Source of the DNA: Candidatus Zhuqueibacterota bacterium
Lineage (GTDB): Bacteria > Zhuqueibacterota > Zhuqueibacteria > Thermofontimicrobiales > Thiofontviventaceae
Direction: 5' to 3'
Assembly: GCA_016931935.1 (NCBI GenBank)
Contig: JAFGDW010000157.1
Span: 1-64,000, forward strand
Length of the DNA stretch: 64,000 bases
Positions within the stretch are counted from its first letter, which is position 1. Each line of letters starts with the position of its first letter. Below the pieces are notes generated by a model. That model made no database searches and was not told the origin of the DNA. It worked only from the letters and a program-made list of their open reading frames with translations. A program made the translations under genes and the position numbers. This document shows positions 1 through 9,800 of the stretch, piece after piece.

Positions 1-64
1 GCATAGCAAAAGCACAAATCTATCGCTATGCTCCATGCACTATGCACTTTGCATGTATAGCTTT

Positions 65-88
65 ACCATCCAATATTGAATGGATACG
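65..88. repeat. Dispersed 24-bp repeat, copy 1
   Basis: This 24-bp stretch (ACCATCCAATATTGAATGG core followed by ATACG) matches 50165-50188 at 22 of 24 positions. Its core CCATNCAATATTGNATGG is itself close to palindromic. Both copies lie between genes, so it is probably part of a diverged intergenic repeat family. The function is unknown. Confidence 0.5.
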
Positions 89-204
89 TTTTATTCACCT
101 AAAATTGCTGAAAAATTAATATATAAACTCTGCCGGACAATGTCAAGTCAATTTTGGCTGGTTATTTTTTGTGGTAATCTATGGAGGGGGAAATTGTATT
201 TTTA

Positions 205-236
205 CCGTAGAGAAAATTCATGAATTTTCTCTACGG
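205..236. repeat. Perfect 32-bp palindrome downstream of the propeller lipoprotein gene
   Basis: Bases 205-220 (CCGTAGAGAAAATTCA) are exactly repeated in inverted orientation at 221-236, giving 16-bp arms with no spacer. It lies 25 bp past the stop of the minus-strand gene ending at 261. It could act as an RNA hairpin at that 3' end, but no T-run follows on the minus strand, so it is not a classical intrinsic terminator. A protein-binding site or repeat relic is equally possible. Confidence 0.7.
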
Positions 237-260
237 GCTAATTCTTTCGATACATATCCA

Positions 261-1907
261 TTATTTATTAATCACAACATCCTCAATAAAGACGAACCCA
301 CTTACAATGGTTTCAGCCTTAAACGTATAATCCGGCTGGATTTTGATCTTTACCAACTGCGTGGTGCCATTGTCGCCTACCCAAAACTCACAGTTCGATT
401 CGTCGGTGGCGAGCGCATGGGGATATTCAAACCGGTAATCACCCGCCGCCGTCATAATATTTCGATCGTCCTCTTCGGGAAACAGCACGATCTTGCCATT
501 GGTGCTCATCACAAACACGGTCCAGCCACGATTGGCCAGCAGGGACACACTGGCATACATTGGTCGCAACGGCATAATGCTGATGGGATTTTTATCGCGC
601 TTGTAGCCGCCATCCCGCCATTCAAGCCGTTCAACCTGATTGTCATTTTTATCGGACACATAGAGTATCTGGTTCGTCTGATTTCGTACATACGATCCAA
701 ACGGTGCATTTAAATATGCTGAACTGGTATCGCTGGGAAATACCAGCGTATTTCGTCCGGTAACCGTATCCGGTAAACTATAAGGTAAGTTTTCAGCCTT
801 GAAATTAACAATCCGATTATTACCGGTTTCGACGATCCACACATCGTCCGATGCTTGATTAATAATAATTTGTCGTGGGTTCTCGATGCCGTAGACACGC
901 TTAATTTCAGCATCGGTAAAGCCATCGAAAACCGTGAGTGAATTATCATCGGTACTAATAGCCCAGACCGTACGTGTATCATTATGCACTGCGATATCAA
1001 TCACATTATTCACACCCGTGTAGGAAAGTAATGTTTCGCCATCGGCGCCGATTTTGTAAATGCTGCCGGCCTCATAATCTGCAACATAACAACCGTATGA
1101 TTCATCAATATTGTTGGTTACTGCTACGGGTTTGGAAAACGATTCGCTCGCAGTTAATATGAGCTGGCCATTTCCGGCATATTTGGAGACACGCTTTTGG
1201 CCGCTATCAACAACCCAGATCGAGCTGTACTCAAAATACACGACAATATCCACTGTATCGGCAACTGAGTAGCCCAGCACATCTTTCACACTGACAATAA
1301 TTTTATAAACTTTGGACTCCACCGGCATTGAGCTAGGGGCTGTCCATGTAGCAGTGCTTACGTGTGCATCGCTGTGAACCAGTGTTCCCTGATTGGGGAC
1401 AACCGAGTATTGATACATAAGTTCATGCCCGTCAGGATCAGTAGCAGTACATGCGAGATTGACCGTATTGCCGTTTAGTATGGACGTTTGATCCACGGTA
1501 AAATCTGTAATATCCGGAGCACTATTTCCAACATGCAGAATTTTGTAAGCGAGTGCACGTGCGCCTTTGGAATCCAGAGCTATCGCGGTAACCTCTACCG
1601 ACATTGTATCGTTGGGGGCTGTCCACGACACCGAGTCGCCGGTATCCTTTGCCAACCGTCCGGCAGTGACCGTCCAGCTCACCGCGACGGAATCGCCAAC
1701 GTCCGGATCGACCACCTCTGCCTTAAACGTCTGCGATGTTTGCACAGCAGGCGTATCATCCTGGACGCGAATTTTTATTTCGGGTCGATTATTGTCATCT
1801 GTGCGCATCAGCAGTTTATCACAACCGCCAGCTCCACCAAGCATGAACAGCAGAACCATAATTTTTAAAACAACGTTCTGGTAACGATGCATTCCCTGGG
1901 TATCCAT
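261..1907 (-). CDS. Lipoprotein with Ig-like domains and a C-terminal beta-propeller
   Basis: The 548-residue product starts with a hydrophobic signal ending LGGAGGC, which puts the lipidated cysteine at residue 29. Two Ig/PKD-like beta domains follow (about 45-225), the second containing TDPDGHE. The rest (about 228-548) holds six repeats of an NHL/propeller type, each with a W/Y-V-x-D-like strand (SIWVVDSGQKRV, DVWIVETGNNRI, ILYVSDKNDNQV and similar). This predicts a six-bladed propeller on the cell surface or in the periplasm, probably for binding rather than catalysis. The start is supported by AGAGGA seven bases upstream of the ATG. It is the last gene of the minus-strand surface-protein group. 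The specific ligand is unknown. Confidence 0.85.
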   Translation of the reverse strand: MDTQGMHRYQNVVLKIMVLLFMLGGAGGCDKLLMRTDDNNRPEIKIRVQDDTPAVQTSQTFKAEVVDPDVGDSVAVSWTVTAGRLAKDTGDSVSWTAPNDTMSVEVTAIALDSKGARALAYKILHVGNSAPDITDFTVDQTSILNGNTVNLACTATDPDGHELMYQYSVVPNQGTLVHSDAHVSTATWTAPSSMPVESKVYKIIVSVKDVLGYSVADTVDIVVYFEYSSIWVVDSGQKRVSKYAGNGQLILTASESFSKPVAVTNNIDESYGCYVADYEAGSIYKIGADGETLLSYTGVNNVIDIAVHNDTRTVWAISTDDNSLTVFDGFTDAEIKRVYGIENPRQIIINQASDDVWIVETGNNRIVNFKAENLPYSLPDTVTGRNTLVFPSDTSSAYLNAPFGSYVRNQTNQILYVSDKNDNQVERLEWRDGGYKRDKNPISIMPLRPMYASVSLLANRGWTVFVMSTNGKIVLFPEEDDRNIMTAAGDYRFEYPHALATDESNCEFWVGDNGTTQLVKIKIQPDYTFKAETIVSGFVFIEDVVINK

Positions 1908-1989
1908 GATTATCCTCTTTTACCACATAATTTGTGAAATGTTTTTCTCACCGATCACCATTTCACGCTGACGTCTCACGTCTCACGTT

Positions 1990-2646
1990 TCAAAAAACTC
2001 TATACAATTCCGATAAAATTTCTATCACTTTTGCCAACGCGGCTTCAAACGAAAAATAGGTTACGTTGTCAACTATCCATGTGTGGTGATTATTCGGATC
2101 GAGCCGAAAGACGGACGTTATTTCCTGGATCGCATCCCAGGCTTTTTGATAGTCATCATCGTGAAAGTACGCCTGTGCTTTTATCAGCAGCAGATCATGC
2201 CAATCGATTGTCGGCTTATATTTGAAAAAGTAGTCGGGACGATCGGCAATAATTAAATCTACCAGATTTTCGATTTCCGAATATTGTTCCTGAAGGAAAC
2301 GAATAACAACCAGACCGCAGCGGGCATCCGACTTCCAGGTAGCATTTTGAACTCCTTTTAAAAACAATCGTTCGCTTGCCGTAATCTCACCTTGATCCAG
2401 CATTAACAATGTCCAACCACGCCCGATGCTGGCTTCGACCTGAGCAGAGTCTTTTTCGAACGCTTTCTCAAAATAGGTTAAGGCATTATCGTATTCTTGC
2501 CCGGAAAACGCCAGCCAGCCACGCTGCAGCAGTTCTGTCATACTATAATTTTCTTCAACAGCCACCGGCTTTTCGGAACGATCACACGATAATCCGGAGG
2601 CAAATAAAAGTAGTCCAATAACCATATAAAAATATAAGGGCTTCAT
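1990..2646 (-). CDS. TPR-repeat probable lipoprotein
   Basis: This 218-residue protein begins with a short hydrophobic segment ending GLSC at residue 21, a weak lipobox, so lipidation is likely but not certain. Residues about 36-85 form a tetratricopeptide pair (GQEYDNALTYFEKAFEKD, then GRGWTLLM), and a second helical pair is visible near 150-180 (DDDYQKAWDAIQEI). TPR proteins of this size usually scaffold envelope complexes. Its ATG overlaps the TGA of the upstream cohesin-like gene (ATGA at 2643-2646), so the two are probably translated together and may act on the same surface structure. The exact partner is unknown. Confidence 0.8.
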   Translation of the reverse strand: MKPLYFYMVIGLLLFASGLSCDRSEKPVAVEENYSMTELLQRGWLAFSGQEYDNALTYFEKAFEKDSAQVEASIGRGWTLLMLDQGEITASERLFLKGVQNATWKSDARCGLVVIRFLQEQYSEIENLVDLIIADRPDYFFKYKPTIDWHDLLLIKAQAYFHDDDYQKAWDAIQEITSVFRLDPNNHHTWIVDNVTYFSFEAALAKVIEILSELYRVF

Positions 2647-5600
2647 TTCAACAACGTGACCTTTCTTTGTAATAGCTTCACATTTTCACTTTGAATCCGA
2701 AAGAAATAAACACCGGATGGCAACACCCGTCCATTATTGGTAAGTCCTTTCCAGATGATCGAGTGAAATCCGCCATTCAAATTCGCCAATTGTTGTTTAT
2801 ACACTTGCTGTCCCAGAATATTGAACACGGTGAAAGTAATCGGTCCGACATCACTCACAAAAAATTTTACGCGGATTGATTGATTGAACGGATTCGGATA
2901 GCACAATAATTCATTCCGAGGCAATGCATAATCATGCGCCGGGACATCGGATGCGCCAAATACAATTGATTCATTTGCCGGTACTGCTGTCTGAAAATTC
3001 CCTTGCTGATCGCGAAATGTCTCCAATGGTTCAAGCAGTTCTTCGCTTATTTTATAGAATCCATGATAAATATCGAGTGCCTTTTCGTTCGTATATGTCA
3101 CAACGCATAAGCCATCACTTTCTCCGTTTGTAAGAAGTGAATATTTCGAAGAAAGCAATGTCCGTTTCGATGGTTGCTTCAACTTTGACTCTATCAGCAT
3201 GAAGTAATTCTGAGAATTCTTCGGCTTCGTCGTCTCCACCACTAAGTGTTGATCTGCACTGCGAATTGACTGTTTCGCCAAGGCGTCAAACCTGATCGTC
3301 CATTGCAGGCTATCGCTGTTGATCATTCCGCTGGCATTTGCCAATCCCACAGTTAAACTGTAATTTCCGGGTTGTGTAAATTGATAACCAGCGGACCAGA
3401 TTTTCTGATAGTAATTGGAATCGATCAGCTTAAATGAAAGCGGTTCAACCGCGTTATTCACAATAAACTGACTGGTAAAATCGGTAGTTGTCGCATCACT
3501 GGAAACGATAAAATTGATATGTCGCGACGCAATCGGATTGTAATGATAGGTCAGATTACCATCGGGCGGATCGGTATCGGTGATAATCACATCGACGACT
3601 GTAGAAATAACATTGCTATCCGGGTCCATTGCCTTGAACACAACATCGAGTTTCCCGAAATATCCATGAACCGAACCCAAATACACCTGACTGGTGGAAT
3701 CGATGATTTGCACACTCAGCTTGTTGGGATAGGAGTTTGTCGCATAAAAGTATAAATTCTGTTTTTCCGGGTCTTCACAATAATCGCGTAAATACAAATC
3801 GCGATAGATTTCATTGTTTTCGAACTGGATGGTAGGAATTTGCTGCCACAGCGGTGGCTTGCTCTTGCCGGTAATCACATTGATAACATTCGACCAGGTG
3901 GTATGCCCATGACCATCGGTTGCGGAAAACCGCATCCAGGTCGTCCCCAGGAACGTTGTATCGCGCAAGGAAATGACGACTTCCGGATCAATCGTAATAT
4001 TCAATTTGGATGGCGTTTCTGTTTCATATCCGAACTTCAATGAGGAAGTTGGAGTTCTGTCATCTGTGACTTTAGTATGCAAATCATACAATGTTAAAGC
4101 CATTGTTTTCGGCAAAACCACAGAACCCAGATTTTTCCATACCGGCCCGTCATCCTCAATAATGGAAAATACCACATTTTCTACAGTTTGATAATTATCT
4201 TCATCAGTGACTGTGAATTTCACCGGTATTTGTCCGGTTTGGTCAAACGTGTAAACCTTAACGATATGGTCTTTTCCCATAACGATATTTGCCAATGGAC
4301 TATCATAATCAATTTCCCAGTTAAGCGACGAATCCGGAGTGACCAGGTCGAACACATATGCGTCCAAATCCAGATATATCTGCGGCAACGGTTCTTTCCA
4401 GAAGAATCGCGCATCAGGCAAGGGAATTAAAATCGGATTCGGTGTTCGCGGCACAACGCGGATAATAACACGTGCGCTATCACTGTTGAACAGCGAATTC
4501 GTGGCCACAACCGTTACCGTGTCGACTCCAAGCCAGGTATCATTGCTGGTAATTGTCATAACGTGGGTTGAATCGTTTATTGTCAATTGCTGCAGATGAT
4601 GCGTGCCAACAATCTGCCAATGCAGGTCATTGGGATTATCCGTTAAGTCGTAAGCCATCGTATCCACATCGAAGGGATGAATGGTCGTGTCCGTTACCAT
4701 GACGATTTCATAAAACGGCACAATTAAGGGCGCCATTCTACCAAACACCAATAAATATGTATCATCCGAATCGGTGTTGAATGCATCATCCGTCACAGTA
4801 GCTTGTATCAAATCAATTTTATGTAAACCCGGCGTCGCATCGAACGTCACACGTTGAATTTCATGGGCATAATCCGTCGTAATATTCGTATCAGGCAACA
4901 GCGAATATGGATCGACAACGCGAAAATCCCACATTAACTCATTTTTAGGCGTATCTTCGTCTTCCACATATTGATCCAAATCAAGAATGGCAATTGAATC
5001 CGGATATTTATACACAAACGGCAGGTCAAGAATGACCGGTGGAAGAGTTATTTTTTCACGGACCTGGACAGTCATCGTATCGGTATCCGAACCTCCGCTC
5101 ATGTCGTGGACCGTGACGATGATATCCAGATCAACATTTAGTGTATCATTTTTATTTTCGAGATTAAGTGAGTAACCGTTAAAAAATGCTTTCAAGATGG
5201 TCGTATCCGGATTGATAACATCAAATGTAAAGCTGACATCATCCACATCGAATACATGGATGCCGGTAATCATTGGGATGGTCACGGGTTCATTGTAATA
5301 CACGGTTGTCGGATCTTCGGATGACAAATCGAGAATCGGGTCGTCATTTACGGGCAATACGTGGACGGTCAACGTGGTATCGACAGACTGCCCAAACTGT
5401 GTCAGTAGTTCATCCTGCAGACGACATTGTAATACTTCCGTTCCATTCCAATTTTCACGTGCGCTAAAAATGAGACTGTCAGCCTTATTTTCTACAAATA
5501 CATTATATGCTTCTGTATGTAGTGTTACGTTTTGTAGCGAATCATCAGGATCGTTAAACAGATATGATTTTGGAACAGTATGAATCATATCTTCATCAAA

Positions 5601-6569
5601 TTCAATTATCGGCAACGGATTATTGAAGTATGGACGTTTATTTACCCCAATTTTTATATTTTGGGAATTTGAATAATTTGTGACTTCCTGAACCGCAGTT
5701 AATCTTAATTGCAGAATACCATGGGCTTCAGGTTCTGAACGAACAACCAGTTCATGTGTCGTTTTATCAAGGTCAATTTCGACATTATCCAACGAATCGA
5801 CAATGCTGTAGCTCCAGGTAAATCCCAATGTATCATTGGTCGTCTGAATATAATCTGCAAGAAAATATTGTGTGCTATCGCCCGATTCAATTAATCGATC
5901 GGGAATTGGCGGCGAGATATAAAATCCGGCAGTTGAAAATTTTATGCCTTCTGCCCAGGCATAATCCTGTTCAGTCCCGGGTTGGCCGAGTAAAAAGTAG
6001 ACAGAATTTCGAGCATTTCGTTCATCAAAATCAAAACGTATTTCACTTGAATCCGTAGCGTTTTTTGTAAAACCAATCACCTCCAGCTCAAATGTGGCAA
6101 TGGTACCCGCACCCTGTACCGATGGTCTGACACCGCTTTCTGACGCCGCACCAGTGGATTGATAATAATCAAGTTGGAAGCCCGGAATACCGTTTGCATC
6201 TTCATCCAAATGTAAACTATCCTGATGGGTACCATTAAAAGTAGATGCTGATGTTCCCAGAAACGGCCCGGCTTTAAACGGCCGGTAATTTGCATCCAGA
6301 ATCGGACGAAATATTTTGGAATCGAACGTCAAAAAAAATGAAGCGCCGGTGATTCGCTCAAACCCGGTTTCAACCACTACTTCCAAACGGATGTGTTCAC
6401 CGATAAATGCCCGACGGCTTTTGGTACTCAGACGCTGTATTTTTATACCTGTTTGCCCGGCTTCAACAATACAGGAACCAAAGATCAGCAAAGTTGTGAT
6501 CAACGTCCAAAAAATAAGAAAAACAATTTTTGATTGACTATTTTTCATAGTAGCATAATTATACATCAT
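2643..6569 (-). CDS. Giant secreted protein: cohesin-like N-terminus, cadherin/Ig-like repeats, type IX sorting domain
   Basis: The 1308-residue product has a signal peptide in the first 40 residues. Residues about 40-205 resemble a cohesin fold (early strand GEHIRLEVVVETG, then FFLTFDSKIFRP, ending in a TFELEV strand). About 900 residues of tandem cadherin/Ig-like modules follow, with linkers of the VNDDP type. The last 80 residues match the type IX secretion sorting domain: CYPNPFNQS, FNILGQQVY, then SGVYFFRI and a basic end. The product is expected to be exported through the outer membrane and anchored or released. The annotated start has no strong ribosome site, and an in-frame ATG at 6548 (MKNSQSK) is an alternative. 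The gene is coupled to the TPR lipoprotein gene downstream. Confidence 0.85.
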   Translation of the reverse strand: MMYNYATMKNSQSKIVFLIFWTLITTLLIFGSCIVEAGQTGIKIQRLSTKSRRAFIGEHIRLEVVVETGFERITGASFFLTFDSKIFRPILDANYRPFKAGPFLGTSASTFNGTHQDSLHLDEDANGIPGFQLDYYQSTGAASESGVRPSVQGAGTIATFELEVIGFTKNATDSSEIRFDFDERNARNSVYFLLGQPGTEQDYAWAEGIKFSTAGFYISPPIPDRLIESGDSTQYFLADYIQTTNDTLGFTWSYSIVDSLDNVEIDLDKTTHELVVRSEPEAHGILQLRLTAVQEVTNYSNSQNIKIGVNKRPYFNNPLPIIEFDEDMIHTVPKSYLFNDPDDSLQNVTLHTEAYNVFVENKADSLIFSARENWNGTEVLQCRLQDELLTQFGQSVDTTLTVHVLPVNDDPILDLSSEDPTTVYYNEPVTIPMITGIHVFDVDDVSFTFDVINPDTTILKAFFNGYSLNLENKNDTLNVDLDIIVTVHDMSGGSDTDTMTVQVREKITLPPVILDLPFVYKYPDSIAILDLDQYVEDEDTPKNELMWDFRVVDPYSLLPDTNITTDYAHEIQRVTFDATPGLHKIDLIQATVTDDAFNTDSDDTYLLVFGRMAPLIVPFYEIVMVTDTTIHPFDVDTMAYDLTDNPNDLHWQIVGTHHLQQLTINDSTHVMTITSNDTWLGVDTVTVVATNSLFNSDSARVIIRVVPRTPNPILIPLPDARFFWKEPLPQIYLDLDAYVFDLVTPDSSLNWEIDYDSPLANIVMGKDHIVKVYTFDQTGQIPVKFTVTDEDNYQTVENVVFSIIEDDGPVWKNLGSVVLPKTMALTLYDLHTKVTDDRTPTSSLKFGYETETPSKLNITIDPEVVISLRDTTFLGTTWMRFSATDGHGHTTWSNVINVITGKSKPPLWQQIPTIQFENNEIYRDLYLRDYCEDPEKQNLYFYATNSYPNKLSVQIIDSTSQVYLGSVHGYFGKLDVVFKAMDPDSNVISTVVDVIITDTDPPDGNLTYHYNPIASRHINFIVSSDATTTDFTSQFIVNNAVEPLSFKLIDSNYYQKIWSAGYQFTQPGNYSLTVGLANASGMINSDSLQWTIRFDALAKQSIRSADQHLVVETTKPKNSQNYFMLIESKLKQPSKRTLLSSKYSLLTNGESDGLCVVTYTNEKALDIYHGFYKISEELLEPLETFRDQQGNFQTAVPANESIVFGASDVPAHDYALPRNELLCYPNPFNQSIRVKFFVSDVGPITFTVFNILGQQVYKQQLANLNGGFHSIIWKGLTNNGRVLPSGVYFFRIQSENVKLLQRKVTLLK

Positions 6570-6885
6570 ACGTCACTATTTACTTTGCATCGATGCTTTA
6601 TGGGTGAAATTTTAGACCAGAATTATAATTATTAACACGAGACGTCAAATGTGAAACGTGAAAGGTCGACAGACCGTGCAAAATATTTATTGAGCTCAAT
6701 ACCAGAATAGTTTATGGAGAACGAAACATGGAGAACGGAAAACGAAAAAGATATGATCCGTTCTCCTTTCTCCATTTTCCTTGCGGCTTGCCGCACTATG
6801 CATATTGATGTCGATTGATTAAAGACGGTTAAAAAAATAGCCCCAGCCGAAGCCGGGACTATTTCTTAATTGACCGCAGTTCGTG
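6570..6885. other. Intergenic region with short inverted and direct repeats
   Basis: No gene is seen here. The region holds the leader of the minus-strand gene starting at 6569 and the 3' end of the gene ending at 6886. Between them are tandem ATGGAGAACG-like units near 6715-6740, an inverted pair GGAGAACGG (6730-6738) and CCGTTCTCC (6758-6766), a TGCGGC-TT-GCCGCA hairpin (6782-6795), and a degenerate ACGTGAAACGTGAAAG stretch near 6650-6665. These look like intergenic repeat relics. Confidence 0.6.
6831..6864 (-). terminator. Intrinsic terminator of the dockerin-bearing giant gene
   Basis: Read on the minus strand, AAATAGTCCCGGC pairs with GCTGGGGCTATTT around a TTCG tetraloop, giving a 13-bp stem with two G-T pairs. 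The stem runs into seven T (6831-6837). It lies 22 bp past the stop codon of the gene ending at 6886. Stem, tetraloop and T-run are all textbook, so transcription of that gene very likely ends here. Confidence 0.92.
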
Positions 6886-9800
6886 TTATTTCAGCAACAT
6901 CATTTTCTTTGTTTGGACAAACTTGTTATCCACCTGGATACGGTAGAGATACATACCGGTCGATACCCGGCTTCCGCGATCATTCATACCGTCCCAGTTG
7001 ACATGGTAGAATCCGGCGCTTAATTTGTCAGTGATCAGTTCACGAACCTGTTGTCCCATCATGTTGTAGACGATAAGTTTTACTTTACCAGCTTCTGGTA
7101 TGGCAAACTTAATGGTCGTGTTCGGGTTGAACGGATTCGGATAATTCTGACTCAAACTGAATTCAATTGGCGTCGTCGCACTATTATCATCAATACCGAT
7201 GTGTACAACTGGTGCATTTACCTGATGCTCCGAATTAATGAATGTTGCATTTTTAATTCGTGGCTTGCTTGGCACAGACACTTTTGGCTTCAAGGTAAAT
7301 GTAAACAATATTTGTTCCGGCAGCGGTGATACGCCGTAGCCGAGTGTTGCACTTACGAACGAGTACTCAAAACCTTTTTGTTTTGTAAAGAATATATTGT
7401 CTTTACTCAGGAATTTGTTTTCGTATGCAACCATTTCCCACTCATTTTTATTAATGAATACTCGGACATCATAGCACAGCATATTAGCAAAGCTGGTTGA
7501 TTTGGCGCCGTAGACCAGCATATCATCCACCTGATCAACGATGACAAGTTCTAACTGTGAATTTTCATCGGAGACATCAGCATCATCCGCAACCTTATAG
7601 GTAATTCCGTCACCACTGGTGTGACCTGCACTGTAATTTGTTGTTGGCCATTGCAAATCCAGCACGTTAATGACGCTATCCTGGTTAAAATCGCAGTAAG
7701 AATGCCAGCCGGTATCATTGACCGCTTTCCATGTTTTATCCCAATACGTTTCAACCAAATCATAGTCTGCTGAACTTATCTGGTTATCCGGATAGGTACC
7801 GGTTAAGCTGGAACCATCATGCTCATATCCACCACAGTCACCTGCCCACAAACGTTTTTCATAGTAGAAATCAGCAGTTGTAGTAGAATGCGGCTGTACG
7901 GTTTGGTTTTGTAAACGACGGGTTAGCCAACCATCTTTTTCACAGATAATATCGTACTTGCCTTGAGGTATATGTGTCAGCGTATATTGACCGTTTGCAC
8001 CCAGCGTGTATTGAATACCATCGCGGTAATCGGTGTCGTTATTATTTGCCAGGAATATCGAATCGGTAATACAATCGACTCCACCAACACCACAGACATA
8101 AAGATTAACTACCTGCCCGCTATCACCGTCAATTGCCTGTAGATCGACAAATCCGGTAAATTTACCACGCGGCGCCATACTAATTCTTGAGGCATTCTCT
8201 TCACAGTTTTGCCCGAATTCCACAAACGAGGTCGTAACCATATGAGTCATTCGGCTTCCTGTTGTATTGAAGCTTATAATTTGTTCATCGAGGACATCCG
8301 CAGATGCATCGTCACGAGCAATCAATTTCATATAAGCGACGCGTGTACTGCTTAAATCGGCTGAAGATGTACCATTGTCATAATGGGTTTCCCAGTCGCA
8401 CTGATACACGCCATTTGTCAATGTTGCCCGGTTCTTGGTAACAGTTCCATTGAATGTGCCCGTTACTTCAGTGAACGGAGTAATTCCCGGCCAACTGGTG
8501 GTTGTATCGGTATCAACAATTTCGAATGCGCTAGCAGGAACATTCAGATAGAGATACAAAGCCATTGGATTATTCGTGCCGTTATTATCAGTTGCGTATA
8601 CGGATACGGTAATTGTATCACCTTTGGCAATTGTTGCTACAGTTGGGTGTAATCTCCAGTTGAAGTTAGCATTTGTACTGGATTCATCAGAGAAATACAA
8701 TTTACCATCCGCTTGTACCGGAGTTTCCGTTGACCACGTTCCGTCATTTGAGAAGAAATAGTAGACATCGTACGTTCCGGAAGGTGTGTCATTTACAGCT
8801 GCCATATCATTATCAAGATCGGCTACTGAAAGAGATGCACGGCCTGCATTACCGGAACCGAATGTTGTGGATGCAGTCTGGCGTACTTGTACATCCATCT
8901 GGAAACCGTTGGTCGCCGGTAAAATCCAGTAATATCCGGTAACCGAGTTATCCATAAACTGCGTCCAGGTCGTGGAGGTCGAAACTGTCGTTCCGGTTGG
9001 CACCATAAAGGCTGCCACTTCACAATCGGCTGCATTTGCATCCATATCGAACGCATTCCAGCGAAGATCGTACGTATCGCCATTATCCAGCATCACGACT
9101 TCACCTTCTTCAGGTGCTTGCGGGAGCAGGTATTTATAATGACGTGGAGTCAGCGTACGCTGAGTTCCAACAACCATGGTTTCTTCCGAGTTAAGTGTGA
9201 CGATTGCTGCATCACGACCGCCGCTCGGGACCGGACTGGTAATGACTGCATACAGGTAGTATGGTGTTCCATCAACCAGACCAGCATGACGTACATCCCA
9301 CATATAACGATTATTCCGTTTTGTATCTGACGTATCCAGAATCGTTGCAATGTGTATCGTACCATCCGGATCGTTTACAGAATAATCCCACAGCACACTC
9401 GTATCTACCGAAGCCGGAGTAGCACTGGCGCCGGCGCTTCCATAAACCAAATTGCTGGCAAACAGGTTGATTTTCATTGTACCATCAATCTCATTATCAC
9501 CTGTAATTGTCGTACCCCAGTTAATGATAAAATACTCTTCATTATTGGTTTCAAATGTTTTATTCGCCGTATAGTAATCATCAAAAACAAATTTTGGGAA
9601 ATATTTAATGTGCAACTCCATGGCAGTTCCGGCACCATTTGTCATCTGTTTCAAGACCTGCCATTTACCATCATTCGCGACGGCATAGAGATAGAAATCA
9701 CCTGCAGCATCATAATCGGTTGTACTACGCGCTGGTTTGTAGTAGAAGAATTGATTCGTTTCTTCGTCTTCCAGTGGTGTAGTCGTCAATTCGACAGCGC

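Noticed and set aside
171-713. Plus-strand open frame of 180 codons
   Set aside because: It is antisense to the propeller lipoprotein gene for most of its length, and its start falls in the palindrome region. Its composition is not protein-like.
1934-1966. Terminator hairpin between the TPR and propeller genes (GTGAAATG/CATTTCAC)
   Set aside because: It has an 8-bp stem with a 17-base loop and no T-run on the minus strand; it is more likely part of a degenerate intergenic repeat.
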